Assembly (NCBI RefSeq): GCF_949987515.2
Contig: NC_082702.1
Coordinates: forward strand, 48,205,600 to 48,269,599
Source of the DNA: Delphinus delphis
Taxonomy: Eukaryota > Chordata > Mammalia > Artiodactyla > Delphinidae
Reading direction: 5' to 3'
Length of the DNA stretch: 64,000 bases
Positions 10,849-21,664 of this stretch are shown piece after piece; positions within the stretch are counted from its first letter, which is position 1, and the number at the start of each line of letters is the position of its first letter. Under the pieces are notes generated by a model. The model was not told where the DNA came from. It worked only from the letters and a program-made list of their open reading frames with translations, and ran no database searches. Both the position numbers and the translations under genes were made by a program.

Positions 10849-11115
10849 GTGCCTACCTGTTGGCTTGTAGCCATGGCATTGCTACTCTTGCCTGCCCTCA
10901 CCTTTCTGTTTACACCAGCTGAAGTGCATGCTTGTCAAGAATCAGTTATATTCCTTTCAAAACTACTTTTGTCACTTGTAGCTGTTACTCTCTTTATATG
11001 TTTTAATGAAATACCGAAAACAAAGCTGTTGAAATATAAGTTGAAAGTAGACAAAGTTAGGGGTTCAATTGGAGCTAAATTAAAGGCTTTAGAAAGACTC
11101 AGTAAAGAAGAGTAG
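10849..11115 (+). other. Unexplained 88-codon open frame
   Basis: ATG at 10849 and stop at 11113. The predicted product has two hydrophobic segments (about residues 5-22 and 34-52) followed by a lysine-rich tail (about 55-88) ending LERLSKEE. That hydrophobic-then-basic layout looks less random than other frames here. I do not recognise the protein. There is no in-frame coding upstream, no splice context I can support, and no poly-A tail or direct repeats that would prove a processed pseudogene. It may be chance. Confidence 0.2.
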
Positions 11116-11420
11116 CTTTAAAATAGCTGTCAAATTAGGTGTTGATGAGGTAACTGTAAAAGATTGGGAAAATATTTAGACAGATTCTGCCCTCAGAATG
11201 ATCCAAAAAATATGTTTAATTTCTCACTCAATTTGAAATAACCTCAAGCTAAGTTTCTAAAAAGATGCATTATGGGTGTGGATTGAGAGAAAATTACACA
11301 GAAGGACAGTCACTGGGTTATATTCACTCATTTCTCTTTGCAAACATGAGGAATAAATATATATTTATTTTTGAGTTTTAAGTTAAAAATATTGACGTCT
11401 CATGGTTTTGATTCACTTTT
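11116..11420. other. Unique DNA, nothing recognised
   Basis: No repeat or gene signal was seen downstream of the 88-codon frame. Confidence 0.4.
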
Positions 11421-11424
11421 TAGT

Positions 11425-11705
11425 TCCCTTCATTTTTATTAGCATATATAATTCACATTACCATCAAAGTCACCCTTTAAGGTATACAATTCAGTGATTT
11501 TAAGCATCTTTATAAATCTGTCAACCATCACTACTAATTCTAGAACATCTAGGTGCCATTTTACATTTTACCAGCAACATATCAAGATTCTAATTTGTCC
11601 ACATTCTTGGGAACATTTGGTATTTTATGTCATTGTAGTTTTAATTTGACTAGTTTTTCTATTCATTTGGGGCATATTGATTTCTTCAACTGTTATTGTT
11701 GAAGT
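11425..11705 (-). repeat. Ancient L1M 3' UTR fragment
   Basis: 'TATAATTCACATTACCATC', 'AAGGTATACAATTCAGTGAT', 'ATAAATCTGTCAACCATCAC' and 'TGACTAGTTTTTCTATTCAT' are antisense L1M 3' UTR and ORF2-end phrases. Confidence 0.65.
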
Positions 11706-12180
11706 ACCCCTCTTTTCAAAAACGTAAGTTTTTTCTTCACATATACTGGCCTCTATTGTTGTTCCAAAAAAATGACTCGTTTCCTTGTCATCCTCCAAAG
11801 ATGACCAATTAGTTTTTGTTGTTTTATTTTTGTTTGTTTGATGGTTTGTTGCTGCGGTTACTGTTTTTTGTTTGTTTTCTCCAGAACTCTTTCAGGAACA
11901 AGAAATGTAAAGTTCACAATATTAGTCCTGCCTTCAGAATCCTCCCAGTTTACTTCCAGATTAAGTCACATGACCAAGTAATTACATAAAGCACCTATTT
12001 AAAAATGGTACATTCTCTTTGTATGAAAACCTTGACTCTGTTTTAATCATCTCTAGGATCCAGAAGCACTGAACGATTCCAGTAATCAACAGCATTTCTA
12101 TGTACTGAAAGGAATGGGGTCATAGAACGTAGCATAGAGGGAGAACAGATAGAAAGCAAAAATTCTTATTACTTATTCAT
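11706..12180. other. Unique DNA, nothing recognised
   Basis: T-rich sequence with GTTT-type low complexity at 11815-11880. No gene seen. Confidence 0.4.
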
Positions 12181-12182
12181 TT

Positions 12183-12361
12183 TTACGGTATGCGGGCCTC
12201 TCACTGTTGTGGCCTCTCCCGTTGCAGAGCACAGGCTCAGCAGCCATGGCTCACGGGCCCAGACACTCCACGGCACGTGGGATCTTCCCAGACTGGAGCA
12301 CAAACCCATGTCCCCTGCAACGGCAGGCAGACTCTCAACCACTGCGCCACCAGGGAAGCCC
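12183..12361 (-). repeat. CHR-type SINE, short form with internal deletion
   Basis: The plus strand reads GGTATGCGGGCCTCTCACTG to CACCAGGGAAGCCCC. Compared with the copies at 15640 and 20785 it goes straight from CACAGGCT to CAGCAGCC, lacking about 12 bases around the GGACGCGC segment. Flanking AAAATTCTTATTACTTATT and AAAAATCTTATTTATTAAT look like a diverged target-site duplication. Confidence 0.92.
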
Positions 12362-13038
12362 CTAAAAAAATCTTATTTATTAATACATAAAATCCAAATG
12401 TTTTGAAGGAGTAAAATGTGGTGCAATGAGAAAGTTTAAAAAAGAACACCTCAGTGAAACAGAATGGTGATTCTAAGAAGTAGTTTTTACATTGGGTCTG
12501 GAAGATTGAGTGGGAGCCAGCCAACAGAGAGCAGGGAACAAAATTCCAGGCCCGGAAAGCAACACAAATGCAAAGAACTGAGGCATGAAATAACTTGGCA
12601 CCATTAGGGCAAAGACAGGAAGCTTCACCTCAGAATGCCAATGCACTTGACCTAGGAAACACCAGGTTCAAATTGAAATGCAATTTACAGAGAATGTTTT
12701 CTGTGAACAAACATACTATTAACAAGTAAGAGAAAAGAAAAAATCGACGACATTAACCATTTTTTAATGTACTAAGATTTGGTGAAGCTGTCCCATCTGA
12801 TATTAGACTTATAGCAAGTTTCTAAATCTCTAAGCATAAAGATACACTTGTCTTATTATCAGAAAGTCAGAGATTTCCTCAGAGTCTCATTCTCAAATAT
12901 TTCCAATAACTGATAGGTCTGAAGCAGTGTATGCACTAAAGGTAGGGTCTCTTTTCCTCTTGGTGTTGCGGGACGGGAGAAGGAGCCATTTTCTCTATCC
13001 AATCCCTTTGATAGAGCGTCTACTACCTTTACCATGTG
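12362..13038. other. Unique DNA with a trace of an old repeat
   Basis: 'ATGCAAAGAACTGAGGCATG' and 'AATAACTTGGCACC' near 12568-12604 echo the family at 7240-7680. The remainder is unassigned and no gene was seen. Confidence 0.35.
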
Positions 13039-13039
13039 T

Positions 13040-15060
13040 ATTTTTAAACTAAGTTGATTGACGCACAGTCTACATAAAATGAAATGCACTAATTTAAAAT
13101 ATACAGCTAGATGAGTTTTGACAAAGCGGACACCCATATAGTCATCATCACAATGAAAATACAGAACATTTCTATCGCCTTAGAATGTTTTTTATTGCCC
13201 CTTAAAAGTCACCCTCTTAACTCCTGGCTGTAGACAAGCTCTGATCGTCTTGCTGTTACTGTAGGTTAGTTTATCTTATTCTACATTTTTATACAAACAG
13301 AATAATAAAATAGAGACTTCTTTGGTGTGTACCTTCTTTTTTCCAGCATAATGCTTTTGGGATTGACCCATGTTATTTTATGTATCAGTTGCCCATTCCT
13401 TTGTATTGCTGAATAGTATTCTATGCATAGATATACCATAATTTATTTATCCATTTACTAGTTGAATGACATTGGAAGTGTTTCCAGTTTTGGTCTATTA
13501 TGAATAAAGCTGCTGAACACTTATGTAGAAGTCTTTGTGTAGACATAAGTTTCATTTTTATTGGGTAAATTCCTAGAAATAAAACTGTTGAGGCATGTCG
13601 TAAGCATATGTGTAAGGAACTGGCAAGCCAAACTGTTTTCCAAAATAGTTATCCAATTTTGTATCCCCGGAGGAAATATACAAGATTTCCAGTTGCCCCA
13701 CATGCTTGCAAAAGCTTCCTATTGCCAGCCTTCTAAATTTCAGCTCTCCTGGAGAGTTTTTAGTATATTAATATGCATTTTCTTGATGACTAATGATATT
13801 GATAATTTTTCATGCGTTCATTAGCTATTTATGTCTTGTGAATGATTTCTTCACATATTTTGCACATTTTAAAGTTAGCTTGTTTGTCTTGATATTGAGT
13901 TGTTAGGGTTATTTATCTGTTCTTGATATGAGTCCAATTATATAATTTTTATTTTATTGAAGACAAAATTTTGATGAAATTTAATTTTATGATTCATTTC
14001 TTTATTCATGTCTTTCAATATCGTGTCTTAATAATGTGGTTGTTCTATATAAAATTCATTGAGTTCATGAATGTTATAAGATATTTTTCTAGAAGTTTCA
14101 TAATTTCATCTTGTAAGTATTCAACTCTATTCATTTTGTTTTAATTTTGTGCATATCCAGAAAGGGACAAAGTTCTTTTATTTTTTAATATGGATATCCA
14201 GTTATTCTAACATTGTTTGTTGAAAAGAAACTCTTTCCCCATTGACTGACTTTGGCAACTTTGTGGAAAATCTGTTCTTGTTATACATATGAGTCTACTA
14301 GGCAGTCTCTTTTCTTCCATTGATCTACTTTTCTGTCTTCATACGACTACTACACCATCTTAATTAGTCGAGCTTTAGAAGAAATCTTGAAATTAGATAG
14401 TATGAGTCCTCTCACTTTGTTCTTCTTTTTCAAAAGTGTTTTTTGGCTTTTGAAGTCTTTTGAATATCCATATAAATTTTAGAATTAGCTCATCAATTTC
14501 TATTAAAAAGCCTGCTGTTTTTTTGTATGGGATTGTACTGAATATAAAGATCAGTTATGGGCTTCCCTGGTGGTGCAGTGGTTGAGAGTCCGCCTGCCAA
14601 TGCAGGGGACGTGGGTTCGTGCCCCGGTTCGGGAAGATCCCACATGCCACGGAGCGGCTGGGCCCGTGAGCCATGGCCGCTGAGCCTGCGCGTCCGGAGC
14701 CTGTGCTCCGCAACGGGAGAGGCCACAACAGTGAGAGGCCCGCGTACTGCAAAAAATAAAAATAAAAAAATAAAAGATTAGTCATAGAGAAATCAGTTCT
14801 TAACAATATCAAGCCTTCTGATTCACAAGAACATTATATATCTCCATTTATTTTCATCTCCGTTAATTTTTTTATGCTTTGTTCTTTTTCTAGTTTTCAA
14901 AGTACATATCTTTTACCAATTTTAAATCCATTCCTAATTATTTTGTGGCTTTTGATGTTATAGTAAGGTGTATTCTTATTCTTATTTTAATTTCAAATTC
15001 TTGGTGGTTTTTATAGAGCAAACATATATATTTACCTTGCATTCTCTAACATGATCATTG
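13040..15060 (-). repeat. Ancient L1M, 3' UTR and ORF2 remains
   Basis: Antisense phrases run in L1 order from the 3' end: GATGAGTTTTGACAAAGCGG, TGCATAGATATACCATAATT, TTATGAATAAAGCTGCTGAA, GGTTATTTATCTGTTCTTG and CAAAAGTGTTTTTTGGCTTT, then TCATCAATTTCTATTAAAAA. All frames are broken. A SINE interrupts it at 14559-14772. Confidence 0.7.
14559..14772 (+). repeat. CHR-type SINE, short form, in ancient L1
   Basis: The head is GGGCTTCCCTGGTGGTGCAG, the A-box-like segment TGGTGCAGTGG, the B-box-like segment GGTTCGTGCCC, and the tail an A-rich run. Target-site duplications are AAAGATCAGTTAT (14546-14558) and AAAGATTAGTCAT (14773-14785), split across a diverged L1M. Confidence 0.95.
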
Positions 15061-15627
15061 TAAAAAAAGATGCAAAATATAAAAATTGGAAGTCGTCTTT
15101 TACATTCTCCCTAATTACACTGGTCAGAGGTAACAAGTAGTATATGTGCCTTAAAATCAGTCACACATCAATTAATAATTTATTTTAGCTCTCCATTATG
15201 ATTTAACATTGAAATTATATCCATTTATAACTTTAGCGTGTCTTCTTCTCTGATGTTTCTGTCAATTATTCCAAAGTCTTCTGTTTTAGTGAGGAAATTA
15301 AAGCTATTCTGATTTGCATTCAATTAACTTAACCTAGTTTTCATGATTGGACAATTGTAAACTTTCTTTATTATTCTCCCTTGCGACTTGAATGTTTTTC
15401 ACCTCTTGGCGTTTCATCTCCTCATTTTTTTATAACTAGTTTTTGCAAATTTTTCTAATTATCAATCTCAGTATAAGTGTGTGTATGTGTCCTAATTCAA
15501 GAAATATTATTAGTTCTAACTTTCATTATGTTTATTTTTTACTTGAAGGGCATGTCTCTTCTCAGCTGATTGCACAGACACAGACTTGTTTATTGCTGTG
15601 GTCAGAGTGTGTTGCCTGTTTTCTTGG
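15061..15627. other. Unique or unassigned AT-rich DNA
   Basis: No repeat family is recognised with confidence and no gene was seen. Confidence 0.4.
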
Positions 15628-15636
15628 CCAGTGCTT

Positions 15637-15639
<3 letters not shown>

Positions 15640-15677
<38 letters not shown>

Positions 15678-15863
15678 ACGCGGGCCTCTCACTGTTGTGG
15701 CCTCTCCCGTTGCGGAGCACAGGCTCCGGACGCGCAGGCTCAGCGGCCATGCCTCACGGGCCCAGCTGCTCCGCGGCATATGGGATCTTCCCGGACCGGG
15801 ACACGAACCCGTATCCCCTGCATCGGCAGGCAGACTCTCAACCACTGTGCCACCAGGGAAGCC
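15640..15863 (-). repeat. CHR-type SINE, short form, complete
   Basis: A long T-run (15640-15672), then GCTGTACGCGGGCCTCTCAC through CACCAGGGAAGCC. A perfect 12-bp target-site duplication, CCAGTGCTTAAT, lies at 15628-15639 and 15864-15875. The long uninterrupted tail and perfect duplication make this one of the youngest insertions here. Confidence 0.97.
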
Positions 15864-15879
15864 CCAGTGCTTAATCTCA

Positions 15880-17020
15880 ATGTGAAATCAAACCTAGTTT
15901 CTTTCTAACTGGTTGCTAAATAGTTTGACTATCACCCTGGCTGGATTGCTTTCTCCACCCCCCAATTCCTTCCTTCCTTCTCCGTTTCAAGAATATTTTC
16001 TAGAATGCTGTTGTGGTCTAAACAATTCAACCTGTGTTCCAGTTTTGCTCTTTATAGTAAATATTGCATAAAGGTCTAATAATGTTTGCTGGAACTGAGT
16101 CCCTTTCTTTTCTTTGCTTCTGGACCCGAGTTTTCCCTGACTTTTTCCTTTAGATAAAGTCTTGATAGTGGTATGACATTTAAAAATCCCAGAGCTACAA
16201 AGTAAGCTTTTACAATTGACATAAAGTCCCATAAATCTTGGCCATCTTCATCCTGTCGATATAAATAATCCCATCCAAGTGACGTCCTGTTAGAGCAACA
16301 TCAACACACATCTTGACGGGGTCTATGATTCCCCTGGCTGACACCCCATAAATGTCTCATCTTTGCTGTGTTTTCTCTCACAATCCTCATCTACCAATTC
16401 TTGAGTAGATTTAGGAACAAGTAATATATCAATCTCTAATTATAAGTAATACATTGCTCTAACATTACATAATAATATCTGCATATGGTCTTACTCTCAT
16501 ATCTGTCTAAAGTTCCTGTAACCACTTGTTAAAATCTTTCTAATATTTTGAGATTTTCTCTTTATAGAATTGAGACCTCCTTTCAGTGGCTTCTTGGGTT
16601 CTGGCCTTTAATTGAGGAGGTGTTGATCTATTCTGATTTTTGAGACAGCCTCCCTTTCTCTGTTGTATTTCCATTGTGTCCACCTGAATTTTTTTTTGTT
16701 AGAAACTATAGGACATGCTCTACTTTTATTACATATTTTTGTGAGCATATGGACCCAGTTACATCTTTTGTCCCCTTTTCTATCTCTCTTGGTTTTTAAG
16801 GTCTAAAGTTTCTCCTAAGTTACATTATTCTTCCTCTGATTTATTCTTCTTAAAAAAAACAATTTTATTTATTCTCAAAGTCTGCTTTTCCCATTATGAC
16901 AGTGAGAGTAAAGCCTGTGTTTTCCTAAGCAGGCCAGGTCCTTCCCTCCTTGCCTTTCTGAGGAAACCTATCTAGAAATCCTTCAGTTTTCTTTTTTTTT
17001 AAAGAAATATCCCTGTTTTA
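15880..17020. other. Unique or unassigned DNA
   Basis: No gene was called. The minus strand of about 16230-16330 gives a short frame without stops but with no domain I can name. Around 16640-16740 there is weak similarity to an antisense old L1 5' region. Confidence 0.35.
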
Positions 17021-17024
17021 ATTT

Positions 17025-17480
17025 ATTTTTACTTTTTCTTCCAGTTTATTGAGATGTCATTGACGTACAGCACGGTACTGAATAGAAGTTTGTGTGCAGC
17101 ACGATGATTTAACTTACATACATCATGAAATAATTATCACAATAAGTTTAGTGAACATCCATCATCTCATATAGATACAAAATTAAAGAAATAGAAAAAA
17201 ATTTTCCTTGTGATGAGAGCTCTTAGAATTTACTGTCTTAACAACTTCCACATATAACGTACAGCAGTGTTAATTGTATTTGTCATGTCGTACATTACAT
17301 GCCTCATACTTACTTATCTTACAACTGCAAGTTTGTACCTTTCTACTGACTTCATCCAATTCCCCCTTCCTCACCCCCTGCCTCTGGTAACCACAAATCT
17401 GATCTGTTATTCTATGAGTTTCTTTCTGAACTATAACTGACCCACCATCCTATGTTAGTTCCTGGTACAAAACATAGTGT
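17025..17480 (-). repeat. Old L1 3' UTR fragment
   Basis: 'AGTTTATTGAGATGTCATTGAC', 'GATGATTTAACTTACATACA', 'GTGAACATCCATCATCTCAT' and 'TTTGTACCTTTCTACTGAC' are antisense phrases of an older L1 3' UTR, distinct from the young type at 3515. Confidence 0.65.
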
Positions 17481-18344
17481 GTAGAAATCCTTTAGTTTTT
17501 ACGATAATTTCATCAACTTTTTATTCCGCATAAGAAAATGTCCTATTATTTTAATAAATGATCTCATTTATCTGTATTGGTTTAATAAAAAAGTGTCCTC
17601 CTTTTGTATGGAAAACAGTTTCCTTATGTGGAGAACTAGGTTTCTAAATCCAAGAGGGATGATCAGAGGTCATGTAGACAATTTGGGGTCATGTCCTGGG
17701 AGGTGACTGCAGACACACCACATGAATTCAAGGCTGGTCTTTGTACAGACCCACGTCATAGTTCTGTAGATTGTTCAAATACTGCAGAAGATGAACAGGT
17801 TTCAGGTGGCCTAATAATGCTGTCTTCCAAGACCTAGCATTAGTAATGTCTTGCAGACCTTGCTAAAAAAACATGGTAAAAACAACAAATATCATTTTAA
17901 CCTTTGTCCAGATACAAAGCTCAGATTGTCAGTTGGATCCACCGGAAACATGTCTGTCTTAGTGTGAAGATTTACCATAACTAAGGACACGAAGCAGATA
18001 CAATGCATACATATTCCATGTCACTATCCAGGAGGTCCTAGACCTGACAGATACATCTCTCCAAGTCCCCTCTTCCAAATTAGTAAATATTTTGGTTTTG
18101 TAGTGACAAGAGCTGAGCATGTGTAGAACCAGTTATCACAGGAAAGTATCCAAATCTGGGTGTCTGTCAGTTTATATATTACATCTTGATCTTCCTGTAG
18201 CCCTATCCAAGTTACAAGTGTGCCTTCAATTATTCGGCCCAACTGAAGTCCACAAGTTACAGGGTTATTTACGATAAGCAAACTAGAAGAGTACTGTTGG
18301 GAAGAAATACAATGTACACCGTAAATATACTTTTACATTTTCTG
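17481..18344 (-). other. Unassigned DNA flanking retroviral remains
   Basis: A minus-strand frame of 85 codons at 18024-18281 lies downstream of the RT-like region in retroviral order. I cannot assign it to integrase: no HHCC or D,D-35-E motif was seen. It may be retroviral 3' sequence or chance. Confidence 0.25.
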
Positions 18345-18575
18345 GAGGTACACTAAAAAAAGTTTTTTAAACAGTTGAAATTAATTATTTAAATAATATA
18401 TTTATCCAAATATATCCAAAATAATTATTCAGCATGTAATCAAAATAAAATTATTAATGAGGTATTTTACGTTCTTTTTTTGTGCCGTCTTTGAAATCCC
18501 ATATGTATTTTACACGTATGATGTCTCTTGTTTGGTCTAGCCACATTTCAATAGCCGATTGCAGCTACCTTTTTG
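18345..18575 (+). mobile_element. hAT-type MER element, second copy (partial)
   Basis: 'GTTGAAATTAATTATTTAAA', 'TATATCCAAAATAATTATTC', 'TTATTAATGAGGTATTTTAC' and 'GGTCTAGCCACATTTCAATA' match the element at 5443-5922. The 5' end is missing. Confidence 0.7.
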
Positions 18576-18599
18576 GACTGCCTAGTCTTAGTGACATTT

Positions 18600-19660
18600 T
18601 TCCACTTGCACCATTGTCTTTTAAATAGCTCTGATTTCATTATTATTAACATGTCCCCTGAGTAAGGGCAGATACTCTTTCCCAGAACTGCTGGCAAGAT
18701 TGATGTGTGAGTCTATTAATACAGCCCGTCTGTTCTCAGATTTCTTTGCCACGTCTCTAAATTGATTGCCAGTCTCCTGAAAGAGAGCCCCCTCTAGTGT
18801 CCCTACTTGGATTAGCAAATATTTGTCCTCCTTATGGATAACTTCTCAAAATATCATTTCAGCCTCTCCCTTCTTCCACCATATGTAGACCATGTAAGAA
18901 CTGATTTCCAAACAGCTTCATGACTTTCAGTTCAGGAAACCCAATCATAGACATCAGGCATTTTGCATCGCTAGGGGAGAATTTTAGGGTTCAGACGATC
19001 TAGCCGTCACAGCAGAGAGGTCCTCGAGGGGTTCTACCATTGGCTCCAAATGCAGTGAAAAAAATCTGTGCATAGATGAAGTGAACTTCTTTTGAACCCT
19101 CAGCTAAAGTGTCCTCAGGAGTATACCATTTCCATTCATCAGTGAGCTTTATGGAGCTCCTTCCCAGGTTTGAATGTTTCTCCGACAGCCATCACCCAAG
19201 TCATGATGGGCGTTCGTGGTTTCAGGATTGTCTGAAGGTTTCATACGGTAGGAGTGATTTCTACCAACACCCAACAACGAGCTGACAATTACGTTTTTAA
19301 AGGGCTGTCTCAAGCAGCTGCATCAGACCACTTTCAAGTCCAAAATTCCTGCTGTCTCCACTGAGGAGCTATATTGATTTCTGCCAAAGGCTCTAGTCTG
19401 CGTGTGGTCTAGTTGCTGACACCTCTACAGTCGTTTGTGCTTTGGGGTCATGAGGCGCAAGAGACACTGCCTGATTGACAGCCCTTTATAAATCTTTTAT
19501 TTGCTTGTTTCTGTCAGGGCACCTTTCAATCTCAGATTTCTTTCTGGTGACTTTGTGAATAGGACTAACTCTATCCCCAAATGGGAGATGGGGTTTTTCC
19601 ATACATAACTCAGACGGTTTTTCCAGTCTCTGGGCTGTTTAGTGGTGGGGTCGAGATTAG
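18600..19660 (-). pseudogene. ERV-L-like pol remains, RNase H side
   Basis: Read on the minus strand directly after the RT-like block, fragments keep the order of class III (ERV-L type) pol: a short segment with 'ISHLGI' and later a 'WKWY' segment. There are many stops and frame changes, and no continuous domain remains. The assignment rests on order and short motifs only, so it is tentative. Confidence 0.4.
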
Positions 19661-20230
19661 ATCATAAATTACTTCTCACCCTCTGAGGACGGCCTCTCAG
19701 AGGCCTGTTCCCCAAATTTTCAGACTGGGGCAAGTCTTGCATTTTAATGGGGTTCATCTGCCATGCTCTATGGGCAAGACGGATGATCACAGTCTCTAAA
19801 TACCCCTGTGCTTTTTCCTGGAGGAGGCAACAATGTATCACTGATGTTATCAACTTACCCCTATTGGTTACTAAGACCAAATGAAGCCACCCTAGATTGT
19901 GACAGTGAACTGGTGAATTTAAATGTCCTTGTGTAAACAGTTAAAATAGCCCAGAGGTAGTTCCAACACAAACTCTTCCTGCCTGGCTTCTGAAATAGGA
20001 ATAGAAAAGAAAGCATGAGCTAACTCTGCCCTGCTTGCAAACTAGTCTCCTTTGGCCGTTGCCTTTTGGTGCAGTTTTTGTTTTTTTGTTTTTAAGCATA
20101 TCTACAGCACATCTGAGGTGACTGATGGGTCTACCTAGATAAATTCCCCAAAGTTCACTCTCAGTTTCTGTAAATCATCTGCTTTGCCTTTTGGCTTGAA
20201 AGGGCTGTTAAAAAGAGAATTAATGGAGAT
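19650..20230 (-). pseudogene. ERV-L-like reverse transcriptase remains
   Basis: Minus-strand segments in order: an NS..F..KPKG-type start near 20220-20130, an LPLGYFN segment near 19975, and a RAWQMNPIKMQ segment at about 19735-19770 that resembles the 'W.INP.K.Q' stretch after the catalytic YxDD motif of ERV-L type RT. The YxDD motif itself is not recognisable. Stops and at least two frameshifts separate the pieces. Confidence 0.5.
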
Positions 20231-20519
20231 CCGTATCCCTACTGCAACCGTTGGTGCTAACTAGAGCGTTAGTCTCCTCTTGCACTCCTGGAATGCTACA
20301 TTGTTTAATATTTTCCACGGGGTGGGGGGGGGGCTTGGGAATTGCAAAGATCCTCATTTAGCATTTCAGTTGAAACCAGGTGGAGGGTGGACATGGAACA
20401 CATGTCATTGAAGAATTTAGGGCCATCATCTTCCATGCACGCATGGCGTCCATCCTGATCATGCATTTCACTAAAGACAGTGCAACCAGAGAGCAATTTT
20501 TCTTGTCATGTTTTCTCCA

Positions 20520-20750
20520 TTAGGGATGAGCCTTTGTATTGGTGTTACCTGTCAGCATCTTGATAGCCTCTGAGATTTGCCTTGAGGCTACGTAAGTGCC
20601 TCCTCTACCCGCTGTGGGAATTATGGTACACTGGGTGCCAAGAGCGATCCTTCCAAGTATTTTCATTATTACCCAGAGGCCATTCCACCCACCCCATTTC
20701 CTGGTACCTAGGATTACTCTCCTGAGGGTTGGGTGAGCAGATCCCAAACC
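20520..20750 (-). pseudogene. ERV-L-like protease remains
   Basis: The 75-codon minus-strand frame contains a GTQCTIIP segment, resembling the active-site region DTGAQ-T-(I/L)IP of retroviral aspartic proteases. The catalytic Asp is replaced or lost: the sequence is LGTQ where DTGAQ would be expected. It lies upstream of the RT-like block, as expected for pro-pol order. Confidence 0.45.
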
Positions 20751-20784
20751 CTTAGTTAATTTATTTTTAAAATGTTATGTTTTT

Positions 20785-20998
20785 TTCTTTTTCTTTTTTT
20801 TTTTTTGCGTTACGCGGGCCTCTCACTGTTGTGTCCTCTCCCGTTGCGGAGCACAGGCTCCAGACGCGCAGGCTCAGCAGCCATGGCTCACGGGCCCAGC
20901 CGCTCCGCGGCACGTGGGATCCTCTCGGACCGGGGCCCGATCCCGTGTCCCCTGCATCGGCAGGCGGACTCTCAACCACTGTGCCACCAGGGAAGCCC
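20785..20998 (-). repeat. CHR-type SINE, short form
   Basis: A T-rich tail from about 20781, then GCGTTACGCGGGCCTCTCAC to CACCAGGGAAGCCC. The left flank AAAATGTTATG (20769-20779) and right flank AAATGTTATGG (20999-21009) form its target-site duplication. Confidence 0.94.
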
Positions 20999-21009
20999 AA
21001 ATGTTATGG

Positions 21010-21648
21010 TTTTTAATTCAAAAAGAGTCATGTACCACAATGTTCATTGCGGCTCTATTTACAATAAGCAGGGTATGGAAGCAACCTAAGTGTCCATTGA
21101 CAGATGAATAGTTAAAGAAGATGTGGCACATATATACAATGGAATATTACTCAGCCATAAAATGAAACAAAATTGAGTTATTTGTAGTGAGGTGGATGGA
21201 CCTAGAATCTGTCATACAGAGTGAAGTAAGTCAGAAAGAGAAAAACAAATACCGTATGCTAACACATATATATGGAATCTAAGAAAAAAAAAAAGGTCAT
21301 GAAGAACCTAGGGGCGGGACGGGAATAAAGACGCAGCCGTAGAGAATGGACTTGAGGACACGGGGAGGGGGAAGGGTAAGCTGGGACAAAGTGAGAGAGT
21401 GGTATGGACATATATACACTACCAAACGTAAAATAGATAGCTAGTGGGAAGCAGCCGCATAGCACAGGGAGATCAGCTCGGTGCTTTGTGACCACCTAGA
21501 GGGGTGGGATAGGGAGGGTGGGAGGGAGGGAGACGCAAGAGGGAAGAGATATGGGAACATATGTATACGTATAGCTGATTCACTTTGTTATAAAGCAGAA
21601 ACTAACACACCATTGTAGAGCAATTATACTACAATAAAGATGTTAAAA
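21010..21648 (+). mobile_element. L1 3' end (ORF2 tail plus 3' UTR), 5'-truncated
   Basis: It begins near TTCAAAAAGAGTCATGTACC and runs through ORF2 C-terminal coding (TATTACTCAGCCATAAAATG), 'GAGAAAAACAAATACCGTAT' and the 3' UTR, to AGCAATTATACTACAATAAA and a short A tail. The flanks AAATGTTATGGTTTTTA (from 20999) and AAATGTTATGGTTTTAG (from about 21650) form a target-site duplication that overlaps the SINE's. Confidence 0.92.
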
Positions 21649-21664
21649 AAATGTTATGGTTTTA

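Noticed and set aside
16230..16330. Minus-strand segment with a faint 'GIIDP.K' resemblance to chaperonin C-terminal sequence
   Set aside because: The similarity is confined to a few residues, the surrounding frame does not match, and no processed-pseudogene hallmarks are present.
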